Of a stretch of 64,000 nt of DNA, positions 9,935 to 21,790 are shown one piece after another. Both the position numbers and the translations under genes were made by a program. Source of the stretch: Adiantum capillus-veneris (lineage: Eukaryota > Streptophyta > Polypodiopsida > Polypodiales > Pteridaceae); the NCBI GenBank assembly GCA_014529385.2, contig CM043947.1, positions 104,001,811 through 104,065,810 on the forward strand, in the 5' to 3' direction. Within the stretch, counting starts at the first letter, position 1. The number at the start of each line of letters is the position of its first letter. The notes beneath the pieces were generated by a model, which saw only the letters and a program-made list of their open reading frames with translations, did no database searches and was not told where the DNA came from.

Positions 9935-10087
9935 TGTCAGGACAATGGCAAGGCCGGACTAGACAAGGGCAAGGACGGGCTAGGCACTGTGGAAAGGGAG
10001 TCCAACTAGGGCAAAGGTCTAGGAGCCATGCTATATAGTGGGTGATTGGGAGGTGGACTCGTAGGTTCTAGTTCCCCTTGTCTAACA
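9935..10087 (+). repeat. Element A 3' LTR (153 bp)
   Basis: Same length and termini as the 5' LTR; preceded by a polypurine tract and followed by the TAAGT target duplication. Confidence 0.95.
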
Positions 10088-11700
10088 TAAGTATGAATCG
10101 GATGACAGACAGTGGCATGGTAGCAGTGTATAATTTGCTCAAATTACTTTGCCACCGCCATCAAACTGCTTGCTATCATATTGGGTACAAAGGTCTGTCT
10201 TTTTGACCTCTCAAAAAAAGGGGGGTTGTCGTTAACTACTTTTTTCTACTATCACACTTTTTTAGCACTGCGCAGCATGATTCAAAGTTACTCCTGTAAA
10301 TGGTATATGGTCCTGAGATTACCAAGGTACTTTGTGATTTTCTTAGCCTCTGTAGGATTATATCGTTTGACTCCGTTGGCACATCCCATCTGACAGTTTT
10401 TTTTAAAAAGTGGTGGTGCATCCTATTAGACTGTGTTGTTTCTTTTGGGGGTTGTTCTTGGCTTTTTAATCACCGGAAGTACTAGGAACTATGTGATACT
10501 GGGCATCTGAGTGGGAGCTATCTGTTTTACTTGGCGTCGAGGTTACTGTAGCCGTATACTTGGAAAAACCCACCATCTTGGGTTACTAGTGGGTGAAAAA
10601 AAGGGGGGGTTTTGTGCAATGAATTGAAAGGTAAGTATAAGCCCGCTCGGCTTGACATTTGTATGGTAAGTACCGGATTTAGGCTTGGAAAGGGGATACA
10701 CCCCGGATGAGTAGTTATTCCTATTACTGGTATTGTCGATTGGTATGATTGGGTATCATGTGGTTTGATGCTTCTACAATCTGTTATTCTTACTACCTAA
10801 TGTACTAGGTTAAGCTATACAGTGCATTGTCTATATAGACTGTTGGCTAGCCGTGTTGTTCTCTGTCCAGCTGCGCTGTAGTTTGTTTTTGTAAAAAAAT
10901 GTTGGGCCGTTTTTACCATGGCATCACTAAGGACTTTACTGTATTCAGTTTGGATATATTTTCTTGGGCTAATGGTGCTCCTCTCATAAACTTTGAGTAC
11001 TAAGGTAAGTATAGACATGGTAAATAACATGACAAATGGGGTATATTTTTTCAATTAAAGAGAAAAGATGGTTAAGTGGTAATGGTTTTTTCAAAGATTA
11101 TTCTACCGTAATGGACTTCTGACCAATTTTTTTTACTAAAGTGGAATTTTTTACACTCAATTGGGTTTTTAGAAACTAAATGACTTCAAAATGATGGTGG
11201 AATTAGACACTTGGATTAAAAGCGGTGATTGCCTTCTAATCAAAATTATATTCTTTAAAAACTCTAGTTTTATTGTTAAAAAATGGGGGATAATAAATAA
11301 CATTTTTTTCTATAAACTTAGCTTGGTAATTTTTTTTAAAAAAGTTCGTAAGATGGACATGGATAACAACTGGTATGGTCCATTGATACCTATAATACAC
11401 ATCCAAGGCTAATTGAATTGTTGTCTTGTTTGGATGGATGTAGCTAAGGACTCGATTTTATCTTGGAAGGTTTTTTTCGACTTTGGCAAGCCGTCCTACA
11501 TTGGATGAAACACTCACTTATGATTTGGGAAGTTCTTTTACTATCTATATACTGAAAGGGGATCTCTTTCTACAAACATTGTACTTAAATGATTCTAATA
11601 CTGAATTGTTTTTGTACTTATATGTTCTTTGTTCCATTGCCATCTGTCCTTTGAATGTAAAAGTCTCATTATGTCTTATTATCTAAGATTAAAAAAGCTA
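10088..11700. other. Non-coding flank downstream of element A
   Basis: Begins with the downstream TAAGT target copy. AT- and T-rich, with several GGTAAGTA-like sequences (near 10630 and 11003) and runs such as AAAAAAAGGGGGGG (about 10597-10610). No ORF with recognisable similarity. If the TATA/donor unit at 3586-3814 is real, this is intron sequence. Confidence 0.5.
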
Positions 11701-11717
11701 CACACACACACACACAC

Positions 11718-11804
<87 letters not shown>
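11701..11804. repeat. (AC)n microsatellite, about 104 bp
   Basis: Uninterrupted AC dinucleotides apart from one phase slip near 11719. Confidence 0.98.
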
Positions 11805-11806
<2 letters not shown>

Positions 11807-11967
11807 TAAGTTAGGATTCAAGGAGGAGTGTTGGTTCGTTTGCGAGGAGTCATCGAAGGGGGTTTACCGCGGTTGTCTTTGGACGCTCAACCTAAAGGAG
11901 AACCTTTCTACAACTTAAGATAATCACAAAACATCCCCCCATCCCTCTTTTCCTATTGTATTCTACT

Positions 11968-11968
<1 letters not shown>

Positions 11969-12036
<68 letters not shown>
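11969..12036. repeat. (CA)n microsatellite, 68 bp
   Basis: Perfect CA dinucleotide array 165 bp after the preceding AC array. Confidence 0.98.
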
Positions 12037-12037
<1 letters not shown>

Positions 12038-12061
12038 TTACATGCATAAATGTAAAAACAA

Positions 12062-12064
<3 letters not shown>

Positions 12065-12110
<46 letters not shown>
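12065..12110. repeat. (GA)n microsatellite, 46 bp
   Basis: Perfect GA array, 28 bp after the CA array. Confidence 0.98.
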
Positions 12111-12114
<4 letters not shown>

Positions 12115-12280
12115 CCTCATTCATTTAACGTAGGTTGTTTAGTGATGTAGATGCAATCTTCTTGCACGTTGTTGTAATATGTAAGCTTTGTTTGCAAATG
12201 AACGTGCGTGGTCGATTTGTGAGGAAATGTATTATGAGAGAAATAGAGAAAGAGATAGATAGAGAGAGAAAAATGGATTA

Positions 12281-12427
<147 letters not shown>

Positions 12428-12483
12428 TAGTTCTATTATCGTCCTGGGAGGTCAAATATGACCTATGGGACCAAATGAACATG

Positions 12484-13060
12484 TCACGTGGTGTGAGTGG
12501 AGTTCATAAGTGACTCTCGATGCTCAAAAATGGCTGAAATGAGCATCGTAATAGAGAGTCCACATCGTGGTTGGGAGAGGAAGGTATGTAGGGAGAGATC
12601 ATGGCTGAATATATGGGGAAAAGAGTACCTAATGTGGTCAAAAGCTGAGCACTCAAGTAGTGTGTGGTACTCACTCTCTCGCACTTGACGAGGGCATAAG
12701 GTGCAAAGTCGATGACACTCCTCGCCAGTGCCCCAACGTCCTGTCTCGCAGCGTAGAGAATGGGAGCTAAGACGAATGGAGGCAATGGTGCGGATTGCAC
12801 TCAATGGGATGGGCTCAAGGATGTAGGAATGGGTTCGGTTACCTCGTTCCGAGAAGAAGAGAGATTTGTAGTTTGGGGCAACGTGTGTGGTGTAATGGCT
12901 GAAGCGAGAACCTCCGGATTTCTCCCAAGCCGTGATACATTGGCGTTGTAAGAAGGCCTCATTAACTTGGGAGTCGATCGACACATCCTTGACCAAGTGA
13001 CATGCATCCCATCTTCCAAACCATTTCTTGATATCAAGCATCCTCCCCGAACTTAGTATT
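12484..13060 (-). pseudogene. LINE (non-LTR retrotransposon) ORF2 C-terminal fragment
   Basis: The minus strand encodes SIRLSSHSLRCETGRW, RLCTLC, then SEYHTLLEC and a short tail ending at 12484. The CX2CX9HX4C cluster after an 'RLSSH-L-ETGRW' block is typical of the region downstream of the reverse transcriptase in non-LTR elements. The reading frame continues upstream into GA/CT-rich microsatellite (to 14118), translated only as Ser/Leu repeats, so the true protein part is the first 190 or so codons. The RT domain itself is absent. Confidence 0.65.
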
Positions 13061-13071
13061 TTGAGGGGGGG

Positions 13072-13243
13072 GACAAAGAGATAGAGGGAAAGATACAGCC
13101 AAAGAGAGATAGATAGAGAGGGGAAAGAAAGAGAGAGATAGATAAAGGGGGAGAGAGACAGAGAGAGATAGAGGGAGAGGGAAAGATAGAGGGAGAGAGA
13201 GAGAAAGATAGATAGAGAGAGGGAAAGATAGAGGGCACAGAGA

Positions 13244-13289
<46 letters not shown>

Positions 13290-13339
13290 GAGGGAGAGAA
13301 AGAAATAGAGATAGATGAGGGGGGGACCGGGGGGGGGGG

Positions 13340-13375
<36 letters not shown>

Positions 13376-13527
13376 AAGAAGGGGGAGAGATAGATAGAGA
13401 GAGGGAAAGAGGGAGAGAGAGATAGAGAGAGAGGGAAAGAGGGAGAGAAAGAGAGAGATAGAGGGAGAGATAGATAGATAGAGAGAGGGAAAGAGGGAGA
13501 GAGAGAGAGAGACACACACACACACAC

Positions 13528-13598
<71 letters not shown>

Positions 13599-13639
13599 GA
13601 TAGAGGGAGAGAGATAGAGAGAGAGAGGGAAAGATAGAG

Positions 13640-13704
<65 letters not shown>

Positions 13705-13749
13705 GAGAAAGAGAGAGATAGAGAGAGAGAGAAATAGAGAAATATGTGG

Positions 13750-13785
<36 letters not shown>

Positions 13786-13958
13786 GAGAAAAGAGAGAGA
13801 TAGAGGGAGAGGGAAAGAGAGAGAGATAGATAGAGAGAGGGAAAGAGGGAGAGAGATAGAGAAATAGAGAGGGAGAGACAGAGGGAAAAAGAGAGAGATA
13901 GAGATAGATAGAGGGAGAGAGAGAAATAGAGAAAGAGGACAGAGGGAGAGGTAGAGAG

Positions 13959-14016
<58 letters not shown>
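13072..14016. repeat. Complex GA-rich satellite-like tract, about 0.95 kb
   Basis: Mixed GAGA, GATA, GGGA and AAGA units with pure (GA)n cores (for example 13530-13592 and 13650-13698), one short CACACA island (13512-13527) and a G-run (13316-13341). Larger-scale units such as 'GAGAGGGAAAGAGGGAGAGAGA' recur. Confidence 0.95.
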
Positions 14017-14017
<1 letters not shown>

Positions 14018-15310
14018 GATAAAGAAATAGGGAGATAAAGAGCAATGGTTGTAGGCAAAGCAACCATTTTGTGGTGTGCGCGTATGCTTCTGTTTCTATG
14101 GAGTGCTTTGAAAGACACCTTTTTTAACGTGAAATGAATGGAATTTAGAAATTACTTTCAACTCTCTTCTCCTTACCTTCTCTATCTTTCTCTCTCTTTA
14201 TATCTCTTTCTCTCCACAGACGCGGCATTAGGTTGGACTGCTTTCAACGGTATCGTACCTTAAAATGGAGGCAGGCATGCAATGTGCACAGTAATCCCTC
14301 GAACAAGGAGCTCCTGTGAAGAAATGCTGCGCAAGAAGCACAATAAAAAAGCTCTTCTTCAAAGAACTCTACAGAAGCAAGAGAACTCTTGCACTGCGCA
14401 CAACACAAATTGATGGCTACATTTACAACCATAGCTCTTTATCTCTACTCAAAACGATGGCTACATTTACGTAATCGTATATATATATTTGTGTGTACAT
14501 ATATATTTGTTTATGCATGTATGTAGGCACTAATACGGGAGCATAGCACTTGACGGTTAGACGCTTCCTCTTGTGTATAGTCCACTTTTAATCGTGGCAT
14601 TGCGGTCATTGTTCCACTCATGCATGGATTACCGCAACATACCTTTGATTTTTATTACCTAAAAAGACTGTGATGATATCTAAAAAGATGCCACTTGACC
14701 TTGGGCACTATTGGCCCCTACTTAGGTCTACTAGTATGTATACGTTATCGAGAAATCTGCGATCTTGCTAGGAAAGCACCAGGCTTTTGGCTGTGAGAGT
14801 TTGTGAGAGAACTCCAAAAAACTATATGAAGGAGTTAAACCATAGATGCCATGAAGACTAGGGTTTGGAAGGACGTGCAATCAAAGAAGCCCCACTCTTT
14901 CTCTCTTGCACTCACACACACAAAGAAAGAACACAAAAGAGAATATCAAAACAACACAAAACAAAAACATCAAGGCTATGGTCATATTGTATCATGGGTA
15001 ATATGAAAGGGTTAATAGATGAGTTAATGGCGTTCAATCTTTGCCAACCAAACAGGCTACGAATTGTTCTTTGGAATTGTAGTTTTGTGCTTACCATAAT
15101 GTATATGTTTTTTCTAGTGATTGGGATTAATTGTGTGTACAAATCCTCTTGGTTCATAGCACGATAACTACACTTATGTAAAAAAAAAAGTTTTAGTCTA
15201 AAAGAGGTAGTATGATGGGATTTGGTGAAAGAAGTATTTCATTGAGCCTTTCTGGGCCAAAGAGAAACACTATACGTTGTTGAAATTGTATTTTACGGCT
15301 AATCCATATG
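14017..15310. other. Non-coding, nothing recognised
   Basis: Short ORFs only. Contains a pyrimidine-rich stretch (14162-14215) and AT-rich DNA. No motif for a gene or mobile element was found. Confidence 0.5.
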
Positions 15311-15665
15311 TTAACACTAGGTTGGTAATGGGACACTTTTATGTCTTGTTAAGTGACCATTTTCCTTGAATTATGTCAAGAGTTTCAAAATGGATTTTGA
15401 GGTGCTATCTGCCTAGAAAGTTGTCTCATGAGCTGAAAAAAACTCAACACTTTTTTGGAATATCAATTCCATCTTTAACCTTGTCCTTGCACAACATTTC
15501 ACAACCTAAACTGTGTGAAAAAACGGGTCCTATTTTTGGCTTTTTTCAACTTTTTGCAACTATACCACTCTAGAATTCATGTTTGTGAGGTCTATAATGC
15601 TAGAGAACTATCTTTAGTAGTCCTCAACATGTCCTGATGCTTCTAGGAAGAAATAAATGTTAAAG
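15311..15665. repeat. Dispersed repeat R1, copy 1 (about 355 bp)
   Basis: Closely matches 41475-41846, from TTAACACTAGGTTGG to AGAAATAAATGTTAAA, with few substitutions. No coding potential. Type unknown; perhaps part of an LTR or leader. Confidence 0.85.
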
Positions 15666-16244
15666 TTGTAAGTCATGACCAAATTACAAAAATTGTCAAA
15701 TCCTGTTTTTTAGCCAATTTTAGCTCTTCTATGATTTTTTTGGTGGCTTTCATGATATCCAAATATAGTTTTGATTTTCTATGTCGCATATTGTAACATA
15801 AAGCTAATATTCCTTGAGTTTTGGGACACCTAATACCCTATTTTGCATAGTAGACAACGATGGTTGATTTTTCCAATTATAGAAGAAAACAAAACATTCT
15901 AGTATATCAAGTATAGCTTTTTCAATATTGTTAGTTTCTTATGACAACTACATGCATTTTGTAGGTAGTAACCATATCTAGTCATAAGGATCAAATTTGG
16001 CTAGATATTGAATAGTTTCTATGGGATTCTACAACTCATAATGTTTAACCCAGTTTTTTCATGTTTGCTGTATTTAGCACTTGATCTTTGTCCCCAAGAT
16101 TCCCCTTGGTAAGAGATGTATTATTGTTTTGACATGCTCTGTTGCCTACAAAGGAAGGGGTGAGCCCCAAGAGCAGGGGACGAGAGAGAACACACTACCA
16201 CTCACCCAAGGGGCACTCTTCACACAAGAGGCATATAGGAAACA
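15666..16244. other. AT-rich non-coding, nothing recognised
   Basis: Lies between repeat R1 and the presumed start of the element B 5' LTR. No ORF with similarity to known families. Confidence 0.5.
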
Positions 16245-17208
16245 TGTCAAGCCCCTATCAAGGCTCCCCTCATAGTGTGTCCAAATCCTATTAGATGGCC
16301 TTTAAGGAGGTCCAATGAGAATTTAGATTAATTAGTTAATTATTGAATCATTATTCATCTCTCAAAGGGGAAAGGAGGACACTTGTCCAAATGCTACCAC
16401 TATTACTAGTTATGATTAAAGCATGTGATTGGCTAAGCTTGGCAATGTCCAATGAAGTGAAAGGATGAGCTAGAAGGAGGGGTCGACCAAGGCATGTAGG
16501 GGGATTGCTTTTGCCATACACTCTACCACACACTCACACACGCACTCTCTCATGATGTTGAACAAGAAATCCATCTCCTTCTCCAAGCTTGAGAAGTAGA
16601 GAGACTACACCAACACCTCTTGGATATGAAATGCAAATCCAACCAAGAGTCATGCTTCGAAGCAATGCTCTTCATCTTCATTACTATGGAAAGTTATGCT
16701 CTATGAGTAATGATATGTGAGAAAACTACTTCTTTCTTGTATGCTACATCTTCTTTCTCTTCCCTTTCTCACTCCTTGCTAGCTCTCTCCACCTTTTGAA
16801 GGTGTTTGAGGTCTTGGAATTAAGGCTAGGGACAAGTTAATGCCTTGGAAAGGTAGTTACGGGAATAACTTTGGTGCATGAAGTTTAAAATCTTCATTGC
16901 ATCAACAAGGTCTCAAGGAACACAAAGCATGTATTGTACCAAGTCTCTCTTCATGGGAGAATCTATAACAAAAAGCCTTTTGGATGGGAGGACCGGCTCC
17001 AAGTAAATCCGGTATCAACTGTTGTTGATTTCTCTAATTCTCTCTCTTTTACAAGGATTGTTCATACCAAGCTAACTAAATATAATGTTGAGTTTACTAC
17101 CTTTAATCAAGTGCTCTCCTTATGCTCTTTAAGAATTCTCTTAAGGAAATGCTCACTATTATTACTTTAATTCCGCTACAATCATTGTTATAGCCATATT
17201 CTGTTACA
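16245..17208 (+). repeat. Element B 5' LTR (left boundary tentative)
   Basis: The right end CTGTTACA is fixed by the PBS. From about 16860 it matches 38954-39306 closely (CAAGGTCTCAAGGA, GGGAGAATCTATAA, CGGCTCCAAGTAAATCCGGT and more). The left end at TGTCAAGCCCC (16245) is only a guess. Confidence 0.6.
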
Positions 17209-17209
17209 T

Positions 17210-17221
17210 TGGTATCAGATC
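17210..17221 (+). promoter_or_regulatory. Element B primer-binding site
   Basis: TGGTATCAGATC directly after the LTR end resembles the initiator-Met tRNA complement TGGTATCAGAGC. Confidence 0.8.
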
Positions 17222-17579
17222 TATTGGTTTCTCTTTTCTTGCTTAAGAAGAGAGGTCCTTTAAGTTGTCCATAATAGGGATTTATTATCCCGGTTGAAAA
17301 GAACTTAGTTCGAGGTACACCGTTGGGAACTATAGATTTACTAATAGAGTCTTTTGAGGCTTGTCTTTGGCTTTAACCAATATTGAGCTACTAGCAAGCT
17401 CAATAGGAACCATAATCAACTGAGCACTGTTATATCCTCTCCACTACTCTTTGCAATCAATAGTCTCTAAACCATGGGTGTGGCTGCTTGAGAGCTAATT
17501 TTTAAAAGTTAAGAAGAGTAGCAACTAAAGTTTTGAAGTTGCCAAATCACAAAGTAGCATATATATAAATTTAGCTAGC

Positions 17580-18955
17580 ATGGGTGACAATAGAATGAAT
17601 ATTGAAAAATTTCATTTTGCACATGAAGCTGCTACTAATGATGCCCCCATGTATGTGAACTATCTTGTTACTAGGTTGCAACAAGCTATGGGCAGTCCTG
17701 CTTTGCAAGCCAAAGTTAGCCAACAATTTTGCAATCACGGGGATCTTCCAAACTCCCCAAGAAGAAAGAGATATGAGGAGGCCTCTTGTTGAGATTCCCA
17801 AAAGAAGACTCTTCCTGATGAGAGAAGAGGATGAATCCTCTAAAAAAGAAAGAAGTGAATCTCCAAGTTTTGTGGAAGATGTGGCTCCACGAAGACGGCG
17901 ATCTCGACGATCCCTAAGGCCTTCCAAGAGGAAAAGATAATCGTATAGTCCTTCTCCTCATAATTTTGAGAAGGAAGAGAGGAATCAAAAGAAGAAAAAA
18001 ACAAGAAAGAGGTCACCCTCTTCTCCATCTTCATCATCTTCCTCCTCTTTCGACGAAAACAGTGGTTTTTATCCTAGAGAATACAAGAGGAGAGGACATC
18101 GCAAATCCTATGATGCCTGGAGGTCCTACAAGCTTAAGAAGTTCAAGAAGGGAGAAAAGAGTATCTCTTTTCTCACATATGGTGGCACATTTGGTGCTAT
18201 GGACAAAGTTTTGGCCTTCATCCAACAATTTGATGCGGCTTTGGAGATGAGGGCTTCACAGAGTCCTCCAAGCTACGTCATGTAGCTATGCACTTTCAAA
18301 AGTCTGGCCGACAATAGTGGGCTAGTCTACGAGGTAATGGAGAAGCTCTAAAGACATGGAAAACTCTACGAGTTTCCATAGTGAAGCAATTTTTTTACAA
18401 GCGATGCCAAAGACAAAGTGCTTGTACCAAATGGCGAAGTTTGAAGCTATCTCCCAATGATTCTATCCACAAGTATGTGAACAAGTTTTTGGATTTACAT
18501 CTCAAACTACAGCTAGCCAAACAATAGACTTCACCGAAAAAAAGCAACAATTTTGTATGGGACTAACTAAAGATATGACCAAGAATGTCAACTATCAAAG
18601 GCCTATGACCATCAGTGAAGTGATTCACCATACTATGGTCGCTTGACGAATCAGTTTCCAACAAGGGGCTAAAAGGAACCTTAAGCCCATGGAAACTAGA
18701 GATCAAAATGAGCCTAGAGGAAAAAAAAAGCCCAAAACTCTTCCCAAGGAAACTCTAGCAACAAAAACAACAACAAGACCAAGGAGAAAGCAGTTTACAA
18801 AGGTAAAAATAAACTTTCCTGAAGAGTTAGATGTTTTTTGCAAAGACCATAAATGTTTCAAGTGTGGGGAGCAAGGACATGACTATCATTCTTGCCCCAA
18901 AAGAAATGCACGCAAAGAGACTCCTAGAGATTCTATGGTCGAAGATTCAAAATAG
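17580..18955 (+). pseudogene. gag: Element B gag with CCHC knuckle
   Basis: Starts at an ATG at 17580 (MGDNRMNIEKF) and continues in shifting frames through an Arg/Ser/Lys-rich stretch (about 17760-18060), the gag-like block SFLTYGGTFGAMDKVLAFIQ (about 18167-18226) and, in frame 18689-18955, the knuckle CFKCGEQGHDYHSC (18854-18895, CX2CX4HX4C). Several shifts and stops (for example TAG near 18282) make it a pseudogene. Confidence 0.8.
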
Positions 18956-18989
18956 GATACTCATTGCAAATGATCATCCCTTTCCTATG

Positions 18990-19760
18990 CTTGGGGAAAG
19001 GTGAGGGAGCATGATGCCTTTATCCTTTTTGACCTTGGCTCTACTCACAACTTCATATCAATGGAGTTGGCCACTAAGCTGGGCAGACAAGATTTCGAGG
19101 TGGGACTGTCGATGGAGCTTTCAAGGGACAACAAGCCTTCGTTACTTTCTTGATTGGGAAATTGAGGCTTCATGTCCAAAGCTACGTCGACAAAGGAGGA
19201 CGTTTTCATCTCCCCTAGGGGCACCATGGTTCAACCACATGGCTATCAATATGAAGTTACCTGAAGGAGAATTTATTTCACCTACAGAGAAAATAATAGG
19301 TATATAGATGCTAATGAGCCGGTTTGTACTATACCTTTTGTAAATTCGCATGCTTTTGGTAATTCAATGAAAAGCTCAGTTTCTACGTACATGATTTTTA
19401 TTAAAGAGTCCATAAATGATCTTACTATTTTATCAAATCAAAGTGGTAGGAATCAAGAGGAGTTAGAGTTGTCTAATTCTCTAAATAGATTCCAAGATGT
19501 TTTTATCAATGACATCTCTATGGATTTCCTTCAAGAGACTGAATACTTAGGTCACATTATCTCTCAAGGGTATTCGTATGGATCTAGAAAAGTTAAATAT
19601 AATAAAAGGATGGTCTAACCCAAGTAATTTACATGAGTTACAAAGTTTTATTGGTATGTATGCATACTATAGACTCTTCATAGAAAAATTCTTTCAAATA
19701 AAAGGACCATTACATGACTTAACAAAGAAGAACGTTAAGTATACACGGATTGCAAAATAG
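18990..19760 (+). pseudogene. Element B protease and truncated RT
   Basis: Protease motif FDLGSTHNFIS at about 19028-19060 (DLG variant). The RT start RFQDVFIND (about 19486-19512) passes straight to a fragment with YLGHIISQG (about 19548-19574), so the fingers, palm and catalytic YXDD are missing. The thumb-like block SFIGMYAYYRLFI follows in 19578-19760. Confidence 0.8.
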
Positions 19761-20438
19761 CAAAATGTTTTGAGAGCTCAAAGAGAAGCGTACCTCTCAA
19801 AGAGAAGCGTACCTCTCACAAAACCATCTGAGTTCCAATGTGATGCAGTCTTGCTTCAAGAAGGGCATTCCATAGCATATGAGAAGTAGAACAATCAACT
19901 CTGATGAGTAAGTGTTGGGCATATACAAAAAGGAGCTACTAGCTATTATACATGCCCTTGACACATGGAACCATTATCTTTTGGGGACTCGATTCATCCT
20001 ACAAATGGATCACCAAAGTCTTATGTACTTTATGACGCAAACCAAGCTTTTCGTGAAAAACAAATGAGGTAGGCAAATTCTCTTTTGCAATTTGATTTTC
20101 ATACTACTCATATTGCTGGCAAGCACAATCAAGTGGATGATGCACTATCACGACAACTGAAAGTAAATGCAGTGTGTATAGCAACTCACAATGATCTGTC
20201 TTCTATGATAGATGAGTATGATATTGACCTTGATTTCAAGGATATACTGTCAGCCTTTGCCTTAGGGAAGAAATAAGAACTGTTCACCTTGCAAGATTGC
20301 TATCTTTTCCATGGAAATAGGCTATGTGTTACTAACTCCCTTTGTGAGAAAGTAATGTATGAATCCCATTCTTCTTCCTATGCCATGCATATAGGGATTC
20401 AACCTACTCTTTGAGGAGTAGAGACATATTTCTATTGG
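19761..20438 (+). pseudogene. Element B RNase H and integrase start, cut by element C
   Basis: Broken RNase H motifs (a WNHYLLG-like block near 19970) lead to HIAGKHNQVDDALSR in 20085-20276, the end of RNase H. The integrase zinc-module remnant (MYESHSSSYAMHIGI, then a stop and YFYW) ends at 20438, where element C's LTR begins. A 19-bp tandem duplication (TCAAAGAGAAGCGTACCTC) lies at 19777-19814. Confidence 0.75.
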
Positions 20439-20599
20439 TGTTAACCATCGGCGTCCACTTCTAGTAGTCATGGGCCAGCGGGCTTGTCGGTTCAATAGGA
20501 AAAGGGTAAGAGTGATTGCCGATGGGAGGCACACTCTAACTGGAACATTCAAGGGCTAGTTGGCTAAGCATGGGTGCCCAAGTGTGATGGGCGAGCTCA

Positions 20600-20607
20600 T
20601 ATAAAAG
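20600..20607 (+). promoter_or_regulatory. Element C LTR TATA box
   Basis: TATAAAAG in the context GAGCTCATATAAAAGTCAC; the same context recurs in the 3' LTR near 32445 and, as CATAAAAG, in element F. Confidence 0.75.
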
Positions 20608-20712
20608 TCACTTAAACCTAAAAATCACTCACTCTCTCATTTGTGCAATTGAAGTGGGCTGTTGCTCCATCTCCATCTTCTTCTTCATCTCCTTGTGTGT
20701 GTGTGTATGCAT

Positions 20713-20713
<1 letters not shown>

Positions 20714-20767
<54 letters not shown>
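20714..20767. repeat. (GA)n microsatellite inside the element C 5' LTR
   Basis: Uninterrupted GA array directly downstream of the transcribed CT-rich LTR region. Confidence 0.95.
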
Positions 20768-20768
<1 letters not shown>

Positions 20769-20998
20769 ATTGTGAAAGCATGGCGGTGGCGAGGTGGTTG
20801 AGCGCGGCACGACGGTAGCTCCCTCTTCTTCGCGATGAGGAATCCTCCACGAAGGCGATTGTAGGGTGGTGAGTGACACACCCTTGCTCTCTTGAGCTTG
20901 ATAGATTAATATGGTTGTGTGCTTGCAGCCATTTGTGGCTTGCACACAGTGTACAACAAGTCCCTTGATTTGACACGTGCGATACATGTGCACATTTT

Positions 20999-21016
20999 TG
21001 GCGCCATTGCCGGGGA
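20999..21016 (+). promoter_or_regulatory. Element C primer-binding site (tRNA-Asp)
   Basis: TGGCGCCATTGCCGGGGA, five bases after the LTR, is complementary to the 3' end of plant tRNA-Asp (CCCCGGCAACGGCGCCA) with one mismatch. Asp primers are characteristic of Athila-type elements. Confidence 0.85.
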
Positions 21017-21790
21017 GATGCCCTGCACTAAGCTCAAATAGTACTCTATGCTGCTTTGTGGTGCAATAGGAGATGTAGAAAAGGTAGAGAAAGAAGGTGT
21101 GTGGCTGTTGAGAAGGATTTGTGAAATTTGTTTTTGTTGCAGTGTACTGTTTTCTGTTAATAAGGTGTTAGATTTTTTTGTTGCAATGTACTATTTTCTG
21201 TTGTTGATAAGGTGTTAGATTCAAGGTATTAGATCTATAATGTTAGATCTGTAAGGTGCAATAAGTAGATCTATTAGTTAGTTAGTTGATGTAGTACTGT
21301 GTTAAATAGTGTATAACAAAAACTCTGTTAGTTGCAAGTAGGTAGGTTAGGTGTGTGTGTGCGCGCGCGACGCGACCGCGACGACCTTACCCAAAAAAAA
21401 AAGTTTTTATTTAAAAGGAAGGAACCAGATCGGGAATATTCCCAAGCCCAAGCCTAGGCTCATGCCTCAGTCATCTTTTGGATTTACTTATTTTAGCCTC
21501 ACGCCTAAGTAAAACTTGACCCTTTTGAGGATCATCGGAGTTTCAAGTAACCAAACGCTGTGCTGTAAAGCACACCACAACCCCTTGAGAAATATGCTTG
21601 TTTCGAGTTATTACACACTCTAATCCAAAAAATGATCCTAAAAAGACATTAAAAAACATAAGAAAACAAGTGAAAACGGGGTGCAAAACGCCCAAAAAAT
21701 CAAGCAATTAACCTTTGAGGGTATTCGCCGATGCTTGTAGAGTGCCAAAGGCACATGCATTTATGCTCTGGTCATGTGCTAGAGGCCAAG
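21017..21790 (+). other. Element C leader
   Basis: Non-coding. Near 21136-21215 it has a degenerate repeat of GTTGCARTGTACTRTTTTCTGTT. It resembles element F's leader in position and in the later AAGCCCAAGCCTAGGC block (21440-21470). Confidence 0.6.

Larger units (their letters stand above)
3815..10087 (+). mobile_element. Element A: complete but degenerate Ty3/gypsy chromovirus (6.27 kb)
   Basis: Two 153-bp LTRs (3815-3967 and 9935-10087) begin TGTCAGG and end CTAACA, and are flanked by a perfect 5-bp target duplication TAAGT (3810-3814 and 10088-10092). The order is PBS, leader, gag with a CCHC knuckle, protease, reverse transcriptase, RNase H, integrase and a C-terminal chromodomain, which places it among chromoviruses. 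By eye the LTRs differ at about 15 of 153 positions (about 90% identity), so the insertion is old. The coding region has at least four frameshifts, several in-frame stops and an inverted/direct duplication of the protease region. It is defective. Confidence 0.95.
16245..20438 (+). mobile_element. Element B: degenerate Ty3/gypsy, 5' portion
   Basis: 5' LTR, PBS, gag with CCHC knuckle, protease, partial RT, RNase H and the start of integrase on the plus strand. It is cut at 20438 by element C. A 353-bp fragment matching the 3' part of its LTR lies at 38954-39306, on the far side of elements C and D, and is probably this element's own 3' LTR. The RT core is deleted and many stops are present. 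The 5' boundary is uncertain because no complete second LTR exists here. Confidence 0.8.
20439..20994 (+). repeat. Element C 5' LTR (556 bp)
   Basis: TGTTAACC at the left end and GTGCACA at the right end. Its first 250 bp match 32292-32538. It contains a TATA box (20600-20607) and a (GA)n array (20714-20767). Related to the 584-bp LTR of element F, most clearly around GGCTAAGCATGGG and the TATA region. Confidence 0.92.

Noticed and set aside
13034-14063. Overlapping 163- and 336-codon Ser/Leu-rich frames on the minus strand
   Set aside because: GA/CT repeat translated in other phases; no complexity and no start context.
16245-16260. Firm left boundary and target duplication for element B
   Set aside because: The flank after the 3' LTR fragment (TCCTA) does not recur before 16245 or any other TG start nearby, so the boundary stays tentative.
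20999-21016. tRNA-Asp gene
   Set aside because: Only the 18-base complement of the tRNA 3' end is present, as expected for a primer-binding site; the same holds at 62310-62327.
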